DNA of 64,000 bases from positions 6,565,250-6,629,249 of the forward strand of contig JADCRB010000016.1 of NCBI GenBank assembly GCA_021464245.1. The letters are read 5' to 3'. Below the pieces are notes generated by a model, which was not told the DNA's origin, did not search any database, and saw only the letters and a program-made list of their open reading frames with translations. A program made the translations under genes and the position numbers. Positions 10,845 to 22,240 of the stretch are shown one piece after another; position 1 is the stretch's first letter; each line of letters opens with the position of its first letter. The DNA comes from Carallia brachiata. Its lineage: Eukaryota > Streptophyta > Magnoliopsida > Malpighiales > Rhizophoraceae.

Positions 10845-12336
10845 CGTCGTCTGGCAGGTGGATCGGATTTACCTTAGTTCTCCCACTGTAGGTGCAGTAC
10901 TGGATCATGAAAGGAAGCGGACCTATGTTATAAGAAAAGAAGAACTGCAGATGTTGGTAAGCTGCCTCATGTAAGCTTGTGCTGTATTCTACAGGGATAA
11001 GAAACAAAAAAAAGTCCTATACATTTGAGTTTTTGGCAATTCGGTTCTATAAGTTAACAGTGTTTTATTTAAGTCATGAACGTTAATGATTCTGTTTTAA
11101 GTAAGTGTAATCGTTAATAGATCTCTATTTTTCCGTTATCTTAGAAGTTTGACTGATTTAAAAACTAATATTATAATAGAAATACACATAAAAATCTCCC
11201 AAAATAAATTAAAAAAAGCTCTATGTGTATTTAAATCATATTTCTCTTTTGAAAAAAAAAATGTGCTTATTGAGTCTATTGACCTTATTTCAAAATGTGA
11301 AAAATAAAGAATATGTAATAAAAATGAGCAAAAATTACTAAAAAATTTTAAAAAAATATGTATAAAATAATTATGTTAAAATAAAATGACTCCAATTTTA
11401 TTATTTTAATACCATTTTACAATTTTATTTTATAAAAAAATATAAAAATAAAATAAAATTGTATAATAGGATAAATTGTGGTTGTGGTTGTAGTTGTGGT
11501 GGTGGCTGAGTGGAACAAACAAAAATAAAATAAAATTGTGTAATTGTATTAAGATAATAAAATTGGATTTATTTTATTTTAACAGAATTGTTTTATACAT
11601 TTTTTTTAATTTTTTAATAATTTTTACTCACTTTTATTATGTATTCTTTATTTTTCACATTTTAAAAATAAGGTCAATAGACTCAATACGCACATGTTTT
11701 TTTTTTTTTTAAAGAGAAATATGATTTGAATACATATAAAGCTTTTTTAATTTATTTTTGGAGATTTGTATGTGTATTTATACTATAATATTAACTTTTA
11801 AATTGGTCAAACTTATGAGATAATGATCAAATAAGGGATCCGTTAATGATTGGATTCGATTGAAATAAAATCATTAATATTTAGGACTTAAATAAAATGC
11901 CTAATGTATAAGACTGAATTATAAAAACCCTAAACGTATAGGATCATTCTTTTGCTTATCCCGTATCCTTCGTTGGTGTGTTTGTTAATGTTTTTTTTTT
12001 ATATGCAAAACATTATAACTTAATGTGACCATATAATGTTTGGTTTTTCTCTCTCTGTTTTGTCTATTGGAATATAGCTGACTAAAACAAACTTGGAATC
12101 TTTATGCTTCACTTTTAATTGATACGGCAGTGGTATGGAATCCGTGGACTAAGAAATTGAAGCAATGGTGGATTTCGGGGACGGTGAGTACAAACAGATG
12201 TTATGCGTCAACGGAGCAGCAATCGAGAAACTGATCACCTTGAAGCCCAGGAAAGAGTGGACAGGCGTTTGGAGCTCTCAGTAGTGCCATCGAGCTCTGC
12301 AGCGAGCACTTTGATCTTCAGAGAAAGGGTCATTGA
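10845..12336 (+). pseudogene. Remnant of a glucose-6-phosphate 1-epimerase gene (last two exons)
   Basis: The exon at about 10845-10956 encodes the phrases VDRIYLSSP, AVLDHERKRTYVIRKE and then a GT donor. The next exon starts after CGGCAG at 12131 with VWNPWTKKLK, then in shifted frames MVDFGDGEYKQMLCVNGAAI, EKLITLKP, RLELSVVPSS and a terminal EHFDLQRKGH-stop at about 12334-12336. These are C-terminal signatures of plant cytosolic D-hexose-6-phosphate mutarotase-like (YMR099C-type) proteins. The N-terminal half is absent. Four apparent one-base losses break the frame (near 10948, 12158, 12262 and 12296). The intron between the two exons has been occupied by the MULE-like foldback. Missing N-terminal exons make this a pseudogene even if some breaks are sequencing errors. 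Confidence 0.75.
10993..11962. mobile_element. MULE-like foldback element with arms of about 430-450 bp
   Basis: The two halves are inverted copies. The left end (A)GGGATAAG..CAAAA..GTCCTATAC mirrors the right end GTATAGGAT..CTTTTGCTTATCCC, and similarity continues inwards almost to the centre near 11480 (for example the TCTATTGACCTTATTTC region at 11275 against AAATAAGGTCAATAGA near 11667). A 9-bp imperfect duplication flanks it (GTATTCTAC, 10984-10992, and GTATCCTTC, 11963-11971; 7 of 9). Long TIRs plus a 9-bp duplication fit Mutator-like elements. The centre has a GTTGTGG-rich unpaired stretch. There is no transposase. It sits in the intron of the epimerase remnant. Confidence 0.75.
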
Positions 12337-12390
12337 AGAACAAAAATTGATAAATTTCCAAGTGCAAAGGGACTGGTTTGTTGTCATTCG

Positions 12391-13048
12391 CAGTGGCGGA
12401 CCTAGGATAAATTTTCAGGGGGACAAAAGTTATTTGTATAAATATAATATAAAAATTAATATATACGATAAAAAAATTAAATTAATTATTCAAAACAATA
12501 AACATCATAATTATATCATGTGAATTTTAATATTTTAATATTTTTTATTTTTTTACAATTAAATAAAATCTTTTTATATAAGTAATCATTTAAATATATA
12601 ATCGTTTATCTTTCACATGATCATATAATAGATTTTTTATAATATTCATTGTAAAAAAATATTTACTACAATTGTTATAACTAATAAAATTATTGTCAAT
12701 TTATAAACAAATACATGTTTGGATACATAGTGTGTTTTTAATTTTTTTTCTTTTTAATAATAATCGTTATTAATAATTTGTTTCATTAAAAGATATTTTT
12801 AAAAAAAAATTGATAATATGAATATAAAAACATGTATTAAAATAATTTTAAAAATAAATAAAATAATTTTAGTAAATACATTTAAAAAAAAAGAAAGAAA
12901 GAAAGAGAAGAAGAAAAAAGAAACTATATTACTTATGATATTTTACCTATTTTAACTACATATGTCTCAAAAAAAAAAAAAAAAAACCTATTTTCACTAC
13001 ATAACTTAAAATTGAGGGTGGGCAATTACCACCCCGGATCTGCCAATG
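12391..13048. mobile_element. hAT-like non-autonomous element (copy 2)
   Basis: A 658-bp AT-rich element starting CAGTGGCGGACCTAGG and ending CCGGATCTGCCAATG, which are imperfect inverted repeats. It is flanked by 8-bp duplications GTCATTCG (12383-12390) and GTCATTGG (13049-13056), 7 of 8 identical. Its body (GTATAAATATAATATAAAAATTAATATA and onwards, 12436-12600) is clearly related to the element at 10000-10779. It inserted just past the end of the epimerase remnant. There is no open frame of interest. Confidence 0.75.
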
Positions 13049-13323
13049 GTCATTGGTCTCATTAAGAATGATCCAATGTTTGTTTTAGGATGCATTGTTG
13101 CCTGATTTTCATTCACCCAAATACATAATCAGTTGAGTTGAGCTGGGAAGAAAAGAGATCTTTTTTCTTGTAGGTTGGATTTTTGAAAATTCGTAGGATT
13201 CTTGGTTATTTTAAGAATGTTCAAAATTTGCTTATTCCTTCCAAGATTTTTTTTTTTTGAGAAAAAAACATAATTCAAAGAATGGGGCTAACTCCCATGG
13301 TGTAAGAATATTAGAAAAATTGG

Positions 13324-13334
13324 AAAAAAAAAAC
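13324..13334 (-). terminator. Pol III T-run terminator of the tRNA-Met gene
   Basis: A run of ten A on the plus strand, 8-18 bases beyond the tRNA 3' end, reads as a T run on the transcribed strand. This is the expected RNA polymerase III stop signal and supports the tRNA as a complete transcription unit. Confidence 0.6.
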
Positions 13335-13342
13335 ATCAAATT

Positions 13343-13414
13343 TATCAGAGCCAAGTTTCGATCTTGGGACCTGTGGGTTATGGGCCCACCACGCTTCCTC
13401 TGCGCCACTCTGAT
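13343..13414 (-). tRNA. Initiator tRNA-Met (CAT), variant
   Basis: On the minus strand this is a 72-nt initiator-type tRNA-Met: acceptor ATCAGAG paired with CTCTGAT, discriminator A, anticodon stem GTGGG/CCCAC with loop CCCATAA (anticodon CAT). The T-stem is CCAAG/CTTGG instead of the usual CCAGG/CCTGG, a paired change that keeps the helix. One D-loop base also differs (AGAGG for AGCGG). A CAA motif at -6 to -4 and a downstream T run are typical of expressed plant tRNA genes. The B box is slightly weakened by the T-stem change. It may be a functional variant or a recent pseudogene. Confidence 0.85.
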
Positions 13415-13712
13415 GGATTGATATCAATGTAATAATTAGATTTAACTATCATTTATGGAATGTTATCTTACCTCCGTTTTCACAACAACATGTTAGTGGC
13501 AATTACATTAGGTCTCTAGGTTAATGATCCACCAGATAAGATCAATGGTGGAATTGGTAGGCTTTGGCTTGGACATCTCCTAAGTCATATACAAATAAAA
13601 AATATGATGTCACGCATTTTTAAACTTGTCCAGTTTTTTCTTTATATTATACTTCAACTTATGATACTCTGTTAATTAGATCAATGTAATTGCTTTTGTG
13701 GTTAAGTGTTAG

Positions 13713-14234
13713 TATTGAAAATATATTAATAAATAGTTACATTAGTTTGTTTAAAAAAAAGAACTAAATGACAAATTGCACTTAAAAAGTCATGATTCTT
13801 TAAAGGAAAATACGTGACTTTTGGTGGGAAAGAGACGTGACTATTTATGTGAAAAGACGTAGCTCTTGATAAGAAGAAATATGACTTTAGTGGAAAGAAA
13901 CATGACTGTTCATGGGAAGATTCGTAATCTTTCGGAAAAGTTATGACTTTTCATAGGTGACTATTCAAAATCTCTAAATATAATGCTCCACTTGAGCCAG
14001 TGGTTATGTATTTATTAATTCATTATTCTTACTTCAAAGTTCTTTTCTTCTTATACTTAAAAAATTCTTATAAGAGGGTTTAAAGGAATTGCTGTCTGTA
14101 AATTCAAGGCTGATTAAATCTTGAAGTGATTCATCATAAACTTGCAGCAATTTAGAAAAGGACGAACATCACTTGAAAAATAGTGATTATTCACGATACA
14201 AAACCTGTTTGATTGCTGCTCTCTTTGCTTAACA
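13713..14234 (+). mobile_element. Copia-type long terminal repeat, left copy
   Basis: A 522-bp segment that begins TATTGAAAATATATTAATA and ends CTCTTTGCTTAACA. It is closely matched by 18113-18610 (shared runs include AAGTCATGATTCTTTAAAGG and TTATTAATTCATT). The termini are decayed TG..CA. A Copia RNase H remnant lies just before the other copy, so this is best read as the 5' LTR of one element of about 4.9 kb. It could also be a separate solo or 3' LTR, because a purine-rich AAGTGTTAG precedes it. Confidence 0.65.
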
Positions 14235-14510
14235 ATTTTAAAGTGATGTTCGCAATGGAGTCAAATTCTGAATGGTTAAAGTACGTCTTCCTTTTTATGT
14301 TTACATATTTTTTGATGTCATTGTTTATATGTTTGATTGCTTGACACAAACAAAGCATGAAAATAGGACTAACAAGAAAGGTTGTTGCCAGTGTTAGCAA
14401 GTATTTAGACATCTTGTTCTCTATGTTCGTGCATGCCCCATCAACATTTATACATAGCATAATTAAAAGTGAATTGTGATGTGAAACAATAACCAAAGAA
14501 TTTGAAAACT

Positions 14511-15300
14511 TTTTTTTTTTGAACAAAAAAGGTAAGATTTCATTAAAACATCAACAATAGAGTACAGTCAGGGTCAAAAATCCTTCCATTGAAAGCCCAA
14601 CAATCCAAACTAACCTAATAGGCCCAATAAGGAAAGCCACATGAACAAGCCATAGAAAAGCTAAAGCCCAGACCCAAAGCCGAGATAGAATTGGAACATT
14701 GGCCAAGGGCACGTATGCCCAAACAGATAGCTCCACAGACACCTTCACAGAGGGAAGCCTGTACCAGTGATCGCCGGTGAGAGTTGCATTGCCAAACGAC
14801 AACTGAACACCAACAGGCTATAATAGGAAATCAAGCGCCACCTAAAAACACTACAGATCTCATAAGAAACTCTGGAAACAGAAACAGTAAGACCAAAGTA
14901 ACATTGCGAACCACACCAGAAAAGCCACCCCAAGGCACCAAAAGGAAGCCGAATTCACGAAACCTCCACAACTTGTACAAGGCCCAACCGGAATCCAACA
15001 AAAAAGAACCTACCACACCCACGTCGACCATAAAAACGATCAAGGGAGGCATGGAGTGAACGCACGAACATTGAGGCCCACCATATCAAGATGCATAGGA
15101 GAAAGACAAGAATTGGGGACCCAAAACCCAACCCCCCCCACGGAAATGAAACAAGCCGACGAGAAAACGACTAAACAACGGCCACTAGGGACCAACCAAG
15201 CTTTACCAGGGAAGCACCCACCAGAAAGTGCTTTCAGTTTAATTTACCAAGCAACTAGCGCACGATAGCCACTTTGGACAACTGGCACAAATTCTAAGAA
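14511..15300 (-). mobile_element. 3' end of a LINE-like retroelement (5'-truncated)
   Basis: This block is much less AT-rich than its surroundings. On the minus strand it ends with ATGAAATCTTACCTTTTTTG, then an A tail (T run 14511-14520 on the plus strand), which is how plant LINE 3' ends look. Long open stretches exist on both strands with an unusual composition, but they carry no domain I can name, so this is probably the region after the RNase H domain. The left boundary is clear from the tail; the right boundary near 15300 is approximate. It sits within the presumed Copia element. Confidence 0.5.
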
Positions 15301-17227
15301 TCGGAGAACCTCAGAGGCACAAAACAATAAATTTTTTATGCCATGAAAATATGTTGCCTCGTGATTTTTCACGGAGAGGATAGAATAGCAAGTAATTGGC
15401 ATCCCTGCAGTTCAAAGATTGCTTTCTGTGGTTGATTGCTTTGGACCAATTTCCAACAGTAGCTTTGATACTGGGGTGTCTTTTGAGCAATAATAGTAAT
15501 AAATAATAATTATGCATGCATGATGATTTATACACATGTGGTTATATATGAACATATATGCCTTTTCAGTCCATCATTAAAATAGAAAGAATTCATGAAT
15601 GGGACATGCATGAGATGTCGTAGCTTTTGGAATATGTCATTCCAAGAGGGAAGCCACTGCTAAGAGGAGGCACTTAGTGCTTGAAAAAAAGGAAAGTCAG
15701 AGGAACCTAGCGCCTGGTGAACAAAAAATAAAAAATGTTGCCGTCGATAAGCAGCCGACCATTAAAGTGGTGGTTGACTTGGAACTATCAAAATCCACAA
15801 TAGTTGGATGTGTATATTTTCCAAAAGGGTTGACACTTGGTTAATGAAAGGTACTTGCTTATGTATTTACATGTGCATGAAAAGATAAATGAAAAAGTTG
15901 CTTCTGTTATATGCATTTGTATAGTTATACATGTATGATGGTTATACTATGACATATATGATAAATTGTATGAATACACACGATATTTTACGTACTTGAT
16001 AATAATTTACACACATAAAATTTGTATGATAGTTATTTGTACATTAAAAAAATTATATTATTGCAATTGTGATTAAAGCGATGCGCTTCAAGGTGGCGGG
16101 TCATAAAATTATGTAATTCCAAAGAGCTAAGACCCAGGATTTTTGTATTTTATAAATTAAAAAAAAAAGGGCGAATGACCTTCAATTTTGATTTGCATGA
16201 TATTTATATGTATGTATGTATGTATGTATGTCTATTACAATTATTATTAGAATTATGGATGATTAATGCGGTTGTACTAGGACTTGATAAATTACCAGCA
16301 AAAGGATTGGTAGTCTAAAGGAAAGTTGTTTATTTGAGTATTCATATTTTAAAGGGGATTTCTATTTTGATTCCATTTTTTAAGTGAGTGTAATTTATTC
16401 ATGATCTTATACCATACAATAAGTAAGGTCTACGTAAATAAAAAAATTAAAAATAATATTTGAATGGTATTAAATCATGAGTTAGTTTTATTCACTAAAA
16501 AAGGAAGTAAAATTAACAAGCATCTATATTAAAATGAAAACAAGCATGCTGGCAAAAAGGGACTATTGTTTCTTTGAGAATTTATATATTAAAATAGGAA
16601 GGGGCTTGCCAACGCCTAGGAGAAAGGAAAAAAAAATGCATGGGACTTATATATGCATGTACATGTATGAGCGCATCGGTAAATCTATTTTATTTCTTGA
16701 GTGACTTTAAGTCGATAAAGAAAGATACTGATTCTTAATTGGTACATCCCTTGGCACCTAATCGTTGATCAGTTAATTAAAATAAAGGGAAATGTGTTGT
16801 CAACTCATTGGCCTTTCTTGGAATTGTTAAATTTCATAAAGCAATGGGGAGTTTATAAAAAAAAAAAAACACTATGAATAGGCCTTTTTAGTTACTAACA
16901 AGTCACGAAGGAACACAACCATTAAGGAATATACAATCCTATCGTTACATAAAGCTACGGTCCATACAAAATATTATGTTAATAAATTCTTATATTTGAA
17001 GATTATATGAAATTTTGGTGTAATCATATGATGAGATTTATTGTTTAGACTAGTATGGGCAGCATAATTCAAACTAAGAAAAGTATTTAACTTCAAATTT
17101 GATAGTGAAGGATTTAAATGAAATTAATATTATCTTAAATATCAAAAGTGAAAAACATAGTGAGGGTTTTGCCTTGAGTCCGTCTCTTCACAGGAGATGA
17201 GTTTTTAATGTAGCACCAGACACTATT
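15301..17227. other. Spacer, probably decayed internal part of the Copia element
   Basis: Mostly AT-rich with a TATG microsatellite at about 16206-16233. There is a slightly GC-richer stretch at 15620-15790. No gag, protease, integrase or reverse transcriptase motif was recognised. By position between the two LTRs it would be internal retroelement DNA that has decayed or been replaced. Confidence 0.35.
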
Positions 17228-17239
17228 TCATGGGCTTAA

Positions 17240-17610
17240 AGAAGCAGACACATATAACTCATTCACTATGGAATCAGAGTTTGTAATATTTGCTTCTACA
17301 AGCAAAGGAAAATGGTTGGGGAATTTGTTATTTGATATTAAGCTGTGGTCACAGCCGATTTTAGCCCATTTTTTGCACTGTAGTGAAGCAACATTTGCTA
17401 GAGTTTTAAGTAAAATATACAATGGTAAATCTAGACATATTGCCTTGAGGTATGAATTATATAAGACAGTTGTTGTGTGAATGTGTTGTCACAATTATAT
17501 ATGTACAGTTCTATAAAAATTTAGTTGATCCTTTTACAAAAGATCTCTCGAGAGATATAATCATAACAACATCAAAGGAATAAGACTAAAACCCTTTCAT
17601 AGCAATCAAT
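17240..17610 (+). mobile_element. Copia polyprotein remnant: end of the RNase H domain
   Basis: The frame from 17268 contains MESEFV, then IKLWSQPILAHFLHC, then IYNGKSRHIALRYE. These line up with the end of plant Ty1-Copia polyproteins (MESEFIAL.., LWPKP.. IHCDS.., YNGKSRHI..RH). A stop follows at 17480, and further family-like words (DPFTKDLSRE-like) can be seen to about 17560 in broken frame. The stretch lies about 500 bp before the right LTR, where a Copia pol gene should end. Confidence 0.75.
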
Positions 17611-18112
17611 AATGGAAACCCAGCATTTGCTAATTTAATAGTTAATTAAAGGTTTAATAGGTAACAACAAGTTATTGATCCATTGCAGTAGCATTAAATT
17701 GATATGATAAATAAATAATCTATATTTAATGAAAAAAGAGTTTGAGGATGAGTAATACTCTTAATAAAGTTGGACTTGCATAAAATACAGAACTTCACTT
17801 GTACAAATGTAAGGAGCGTGTCATTTCTAACAAAAGTTTGATGGTTTAACTTTTGTAAATGTTTATGAAATCAGAATGGTAGCATAAGGCCATAGACATG
17901 CAATATAATGCAGTGAATTTCTCATTATGTAGAGAATGACACGTGTAGTACTTTCAGATTTTAACATATAGGAATCTTGGTTTAAGTGTATATCACACTA
18001 TTGTTTTTGTTAAATTCTTGAGATACTAACACTAATGAAAGGTTTAATTCAAAAGACACTTTTCATATGTGCGAGTCTTGTAACAAATAATATAACTATC
18101 TAAGTGAGAAAT

Positions 18113-18610
18113 TATTGGAAAATATATTGATAAATAGCTATATTAGTTTGTTTTGAAGGAAAAGAACTAAATGATAAGTTGCATTTAAAGAGTCATGATT
18201 CTTTAAAGGAAGAGACGTGACTTTTGTGAGAAAAAGATGTAACTATTCACATAAAGAGACGTAACTCTTGATAAGAAGAGATGTGACTCTTAGTGGAAAA
18301 AATATGATTGTTCATAAATAACTATTCAAAGTCATGACTTTTCATATGTGACTATACGATGCTCAATTTGACCCAGCAGTTATGCATTTATTAATTCATT
18401 CATTTTTACTTCAAAGTTTTTTTATTCTTATATTTAAGAAATTCTTATAAGGAGGTTTAGAAGAATTGTTGTCTATAAACTTAAGGTTTTGTAAATCCTA
18501 AAATGATACATCATAAACCTATATCAATTTTAGAGGGAAGAACATTATTTTAAAGACTGTTCTTATTCATGATACAAAGTCTACTTGATTCTTACTCTCT
18601 TTTTCTAACA
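18113..18610 (+). mobile_element. Copia-type long terminal repeat, right copy
   Basis: A 498-bp homologue of 13713-14234, starting TATTGGAAAATATATTG and ending TTTTTCTAACA. It is preceded by AAGTGAGAAAT, the degenerate form of the polypurine tract that usually sits just before a Copia 3' LTR. The RNase H remnant upstream has the same orientation. Divergence between the two LTR copies, with several small indels, shows the insertion is old. Confidence 0.7.
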
Positions 18611-21600
18611 CCTAGTTCTAACAAATTTGAGCACATAAATTTTTGATAGATTAGATTAGCTTTTGAAGTCTTTAAAACTCCTTAATCTGTCACTAATCCG
18701 CCTTTGTTGAATTTGAAAAATTAAAAATCGTTGATTTTTTTTTTCTGTCGTTTTTGGCATATTCAAATTTTTGAAGTTTCGATTGGTTAGTTTTTATTGA
18801 ATTAGGCAGTTTGTTATTATTCTCTCATCTTTTCTTTATTTCTCACAAATTAATTAATGTTTCAAAATTTGACAAAGGTTATGTTAATTAATTTTTTAGC
18901 TTTAGAAAAGGTTATCCTTCTAAAATTTCTAATTTTGATGGTTTTTCTATCCCTAATGGCAACGGGTATACTTGGCAAGTATTCCTACATTCCATATCAT
19001 TATATTCTTCCACAATATCATTATGGTAATTAATTTTTTGATATCGATTTTGACATTTAAACGTTAATATTAAATGATGAAAAAGAATGGGTGAATATTA
19101 ATAATCGAATTTAAGAAAAAGTGAAAATCAATTTATTATTTTTTTAAATACACGTAATTTAGGATAGAAAGTTATGGAATAAGAATTTATATTAATGGCC
19201 TAATATGGGCATAACAAATAACAAATTATTAGTTTCTCAAAGAAAAAAAGTTAGTTTGGATGAAAATTGCTAGATAATTTGTCATCGTTAAAACTAAAAA
19301 TGACATTAGTAAAAACCAACTAAATTAACTACAACAAAATAAAATAATTAAAATTACATAAAATTAAATATTTAACCAACACGAAATGCGGATTAAACCC
19401 TAGACATAATTAATGCCTGAGACCCACGCAACCATACCAATTAAATGGTTCTTGCCTTCGTCCGGCAGCAGTTACGGTTAATGACTCTCTTTTGAGTTCT
19501 GTTACGGTTAAAGACTTCCCTAACGAAAGTGTCTCCAAAAAGACTTCCCTAATGAGAGAGCCTAGTTTTAAATGTTAGGACTTTGGGCCATATTATTGGA
19601 CAAGGGTCATTTGGGCCGTGTGAAAGATTACTCGAGCATTGCCCAAACTGTTAAGCCTGAACTATACACCTTAATTCTACATTTTATGCCCACGTGCTCA
19701 GGAATCATTATTCATTGTTCACGGATCAAATAACGTCACAAAGGCCTGAATTTTTGGATCCATTCTCTCGTGTATTTGAAGTCAGTAGAAGTCGCGACAA
19801 GTTTTAACTAATTGTCTCGTACATCAAATGCTATTAGTCAGATACTTTATTAAAATTTTTTAATTTATATCAAATTCTAATGATTTAATTTCATCTTTGA
19901 GGTTTCGACCATATTGGATTACTTGTAATTGGTAGTCTACCAAATAGGTGGCCCAAGCAATAAGGCCTACCCTCGAATTTTGGGTATTATGCGTACACAT
20001 CAACCTCTCTCTCGTACCGCCACTGGTTATTATCTTACCTGACTTAAGATTCTTTTTTTTTTTCCCCTTCCTTTTTGGTACATGTAGACATATGAATAGG
20101 AGTTCACTCAGTTACCCAATTCTTTGCAATTTTTGTACCTTCTTGCGGATGAAATGTGAGTATCCCATAGGGTTTAGGTGGTGTCAAATTGGGAAAATAG
20201 AAAGCACAAGAATATTTGATGGTAAATTGGTATCATAGATATTTCTCCAAAGAAAAAAAAAAAAAAACCCTAAATGTAAAACAAATGCTGAAGCATGAGG
20301 TAGTGTTGTATTTAGCACCTTTCTGATTATACTTAAAGAGGGTAGGATTTCAGGGTTCTGAAGTTTACTCGGACTGCAATCACTTCCACCATTAGGCATT
20401 ACTTGTAAAACAAATGGATTACTTAGAAATTGTATCATTTATCTAATTATTTACACGCGTTACAAGCAAAACAGGCACCCAGTGGATATTATCAGCTCGC
20501 ACAGTTTCAATGACAAAATCCCTATTTGTGAGGTGTCCAATAAGCTACGTAGCAACACATTTATCAGCACCCGACGTGGAAATTTTACGGTAAGCCCCTT
20601 TGATCACAATTTGAACTTATGCGTAGTATGTATATATATATATATTTTTTCTCCTAGTAAGGCAAAAATAGTTGGAATTTTGTGTGAGATTCAGATTTAG
20701 TATTGGCTATAACTCAGTGTAGGATCTATATAGAACCATGCTCGAGCGGTGGGTCAGGTCGTTATCATGTGATTTCCTGTATAGGTTTACACCAGTCCTT
20801 CACATTTAAATTTCATCTAATTTAGGTAAAATTATATGAATAGGTCTGGTCATTGATATAGATGCACCTAACATCCAACTTTATCGATGGGCTAGCATTC
20901 GATTTATACCAAAAATATCATGTCAAAATTGAAATAAAAATTAAACTTGTTGTACGTGACCAATACAAATTGATTAGGCAATTCGAAAATGAAATATTGA
21001 ATTGATTTTTTTTTTCTTTATTTGCAATCATCCCTCGTCCAGCGAATCGCATATCGACTTGATTGAGAACCTGGTCCACTTATGAGAAGCCCACTTGCCC
21101 AAAAGGGTGAATGATTTAATGGGCTTTCCCTTTATTGAAGGCTCGTGTCAAAACAATGGTGTCCGCTTCGTTACTCATATTGAAATATTATATAATAAAG
21201 CTAGATTGCAATAAGGAAAAACTATATATCGTGTCATTTTTTACCAAATATATAATGGATTTTTCATTTTTTAAGATAACATCTTCTTTGAAGAGCTTCG
21301 GAATTTTTAAGTTATAGTGTCCAATGGTGATTTAAACACGTTAGAAGAAATTGAAATATTATAAAGCAAAACTAGGACAAATATTTTTGTTGTCTAGATC
21401 TATTTCTTTCTTTGTCTATCATTTTCTAACTTTTTGGACTTATATTTTTTATTTGTTGTTTTATTTTTGTCTAAAAATAGAAAGTAAGGTGGGGTCTTAG
21501 CATTTTTTCCTGGGAATATCACTGCGTCCATCTCTAGGCAGTGTGAAGAATCCAAAAGTTTACAACATTCCTCAATACTAAGGCAGTGTAAGTTTAATCT

Positions 21601-22240
21601 TTGGTTCTCTTTACTAGTTACGCAAACTTAGGACTTTTGATCACACAACATTGGTTCTTACAATGACTACAAAACCACAACGGGCAGTAGTAATAAATTT
21701 TGATTTGAGTTATAATAATCAAAAAAAAAAAAAAATAGTCCATATGTCCTATCGTAACACCTCTAATTAAAGAACTGTAGGCTTTATTAAGCGACGATAG
21801 CTTATAAAACAAGACAGCACTACTCTACATATATATATATATATATGGCAAGATAAATTGAAGACGAGTTTCCAAATACTAGTAAAGTTTATCCTTGTGA
21901 TTGGGAAGCGAGAAGTGATCGAAAATCGTCTTTTTGTTTAAATATAGGAGAAGATAGCTCATGATATATAGATAATTAACTCTATCACAACTTTGCAACG
22001 TGAGAAACCTTGTTAATTGGACAAATCATTTTTGTTCTGTAGGCAAGATAGCAAAGAATTAAGTTTGTGATTATACATTATCCTAAATGGTGTGCATGTA
22101 AAGAAAGAAAAAAAATAAAAGATAAAAAAAAGATATTATTGGCCCACGAGACTCACATTATGAAATTTAGTAAAAAGTTAAAAAGACAGTCCCAAAACAA
22201 ATACGATCTCCATGTTAGTAACTTTTATTATTAGATTAAG
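18611..22240. other. AT-rich intergenic region
   Basis: No gene is supported. Small items seen: two similar phrases GTTACGGTTAA(T/A)GACT at about 19473 and 19502, AT dinucleotide runs near 20628-20643 and 21827-21846, and A/T homopolymers. The open stretches here lack any recognisable domain and have codon composition like the spacer. Confidence 0.4.

Noticed and set aside
10576..10974. 132-codon frame as a complete small gene
   Set aside because: It runs through the end of a hAT-like element, a 27-G run (poly-Gly) and then a real exon remnant; it is a chance fusion.
14551..15268. Several overlapping frames on both strands at 14.5-15.3 kb as genes
   Set aside because: The block has a LINE-like 3' end with A tail and no recognised domain; the frames are explained by its higher GC content.
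16200..16235. TATG repeat as a CRISPR-like or regulatory array
   Set aside because: It is a simple tetranucleotide microsatellite without spacers.
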